A stretch of DNA of 5,740 bases, from the NCBI GenBank assembly GCA_018056045.1, contig JAGPGI010000114.1:1-5740 (forward strand), read 5' to 3'. The notes beneath the pieces are model-generated. The model had not been told where the DNA came from. It ran no database searches and saw only the letters and a list, made by a program, of their open reading frames with translations. Source of the stretch: Paracoccus sp. (in: a-proteobacteria) (lineage in GTDB: Bacteria; Pseudomonadota; Alphaproteobacteria; Rhodobacterales; Rhodobacteraceae). Position numbers and translations under genes: made by a program. Positions 5,294-5,740 of this stretch are shown here, one piece after another (the stretch's first letter is position 1; every line of letters starts with the position of its first letter).

Positions 5294-5299
5294 GCGGGC

Positions 5300-5740
5300 A
5301 TGGATTTCGCTGCCCGCATCACCCGCCTTCCCCTGCCCGTGGATTCAGCCCGCGGACAATCCGCCCTTGAGGCCACCGGCATTGCCGATCCGCGTCTGGG
5401 TGACCTGATCCGGGGCACTGCCGGGTGCAGCCCCTATCTGGCCGGACTGATTCTGCACGAGGCCGACTGGCTGGCCGAGGCCCTGACGCATGAGGATGTC
5501 GTCGCCCGCGAAACCGCCGGCTTCGAATCGCTGTCCGCCGATGACCTTGGCCCCGCCCTGCGCCGCGCCAAGCGGCGGGTAGCGCTGTGGACGGCACTGG
5601 CCGATCTGGGCGGCGTCTGGCGGCTCGAGCAGGTGACCGGCGCGCTGACCGATCTGGCCGACCGCGCCTCGGATCTGGCGCTGCGCGTTCATGTCGCGGC
5701 TGAACGCGCGCGCGGCAAGCTGCCCGCCACTGACGCCGAT
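5300..5740 (+). CDS. glnE: Glutamine synthetase adenylyltransferase/deadenylylase, N-terminal part
   Basis: The frame opens at ATG 5300 and runs 147 codons to the right edge without a stop. Full-length GlnE is roughly 900-1000 residues; it attaches and removes AMP on glutamine synthetase in response to PII and glutamine. The visible part is the start of the N-terminal deadenylylase half: CSPYLAGLILHEADWL (43-58), then LRRAKRRVALWTALADLGG (88-106) and LTDLADRASDLALRVH (117-131), which match the conserved helices before the first nucleotidyltransferase motif. The catalytic GSxxDxD motif would lie beyond the edge. An in-frame TAG at 5288 makes 5300 the first possible ATG; a GTG at 5339 lacks any ribosome site. 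No Shine-Dalgarno precedes the ATG, in line with the predicted leaderless transcript. It is divergent from bpt. Confidence 0.88.
   Translation, partial: MDFAARITRLPLPVDSARGQSALEATGIADPRLGDLIRGTAGCSPYLAGLILHEADWLAEALTHEDVVARETAGFESLSADDLGPALRRAKRRVALWTALADLGGVWRLEQVTGALTDLADRASDLALRVHVAAERARGKLPATDAD

Noticed and set aside
5019..5408. Open frames inside the bpt-glnE gap
   Set aside because: They overlap the predicted divergent promoters and the ends of both genes, with Arg/Pro-rich composition and no start signals.
1..5740. Defence system, mobile element, CRISPR array or toxin-antitoxin pair
   Set aside because: No transposase, integrase, nuclease, repeat array or paired small genes were seen; the identified genes are core metabolism and protein quality control.

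Overview
The window looks like ordinary chromosome from a high-GC alphaproteobacterium of the Rhodobacteraceae, most likely Paracoccus or a close relative. The basis is strong GC bias at third codon positions, and the close fit (from memory, not a search) of the acetolactate synthase subunits, the bacterial leucyltransferase and the GlnE N-terminus to proteins of that family. I see no transposase, phage gene, CRISPR array, tRNA or rRNA.

Layout from left to right: the 5' end of an unrecognised small acidic protein on the minus strand (running off the left edge, start 191); a divergent 143-bp promoter region; a plus-strand M48 zinc metalloprotease lipoprotein (335-1093); a comparatively AT-rich 254-bp spacer; a small plus-strand protein that reads like a degenerate cold-shock/OB fold (1348-1689); then, convergent with it and only 16 bp away, the minus-strand ilvI-ilvN pair for acetolactate synthase (4059 down to 1706). 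Upstream of ilvI on the same strand is bpt, the Leu-tRNA-dependent N-degron transferase (5064-4225). A 235-bp divergent promoter region (5065-5299) separates bpt from the start of glnE, which runs off the right edge.

Functionally the right half concerns amino acids and nitrogen: IlvI/IlvN make the first common intermediates of valine, leucine and isoleucine and are feedback-inhibited through the ACT-domain subunit; Bpt spends leucyl-tRNA to mark proteins for ClpS/ClpAP-type degradation; GlnE adjusts glutamine synthetase activity. Whether these are co-regulated cannot be read from the sequence. Three predicted promoters (M48 gene, bpt, glnE) share one form, TTGRCG, 16-18 bp, TAGRCT, and the glnE one lies so close to its ATG that a leaderless mRNA is predicted.

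I found no convincing undescribed multi-gene system. The items most worth a second look are the cold-shock-like small protein, the Glu-for-Asp change in the IlvI cofactor motif, the dyad symmetries built into the M48 and glnE promoters, the leaderless glnE start, and the AT-rich hairpin on the bpt stop codon.
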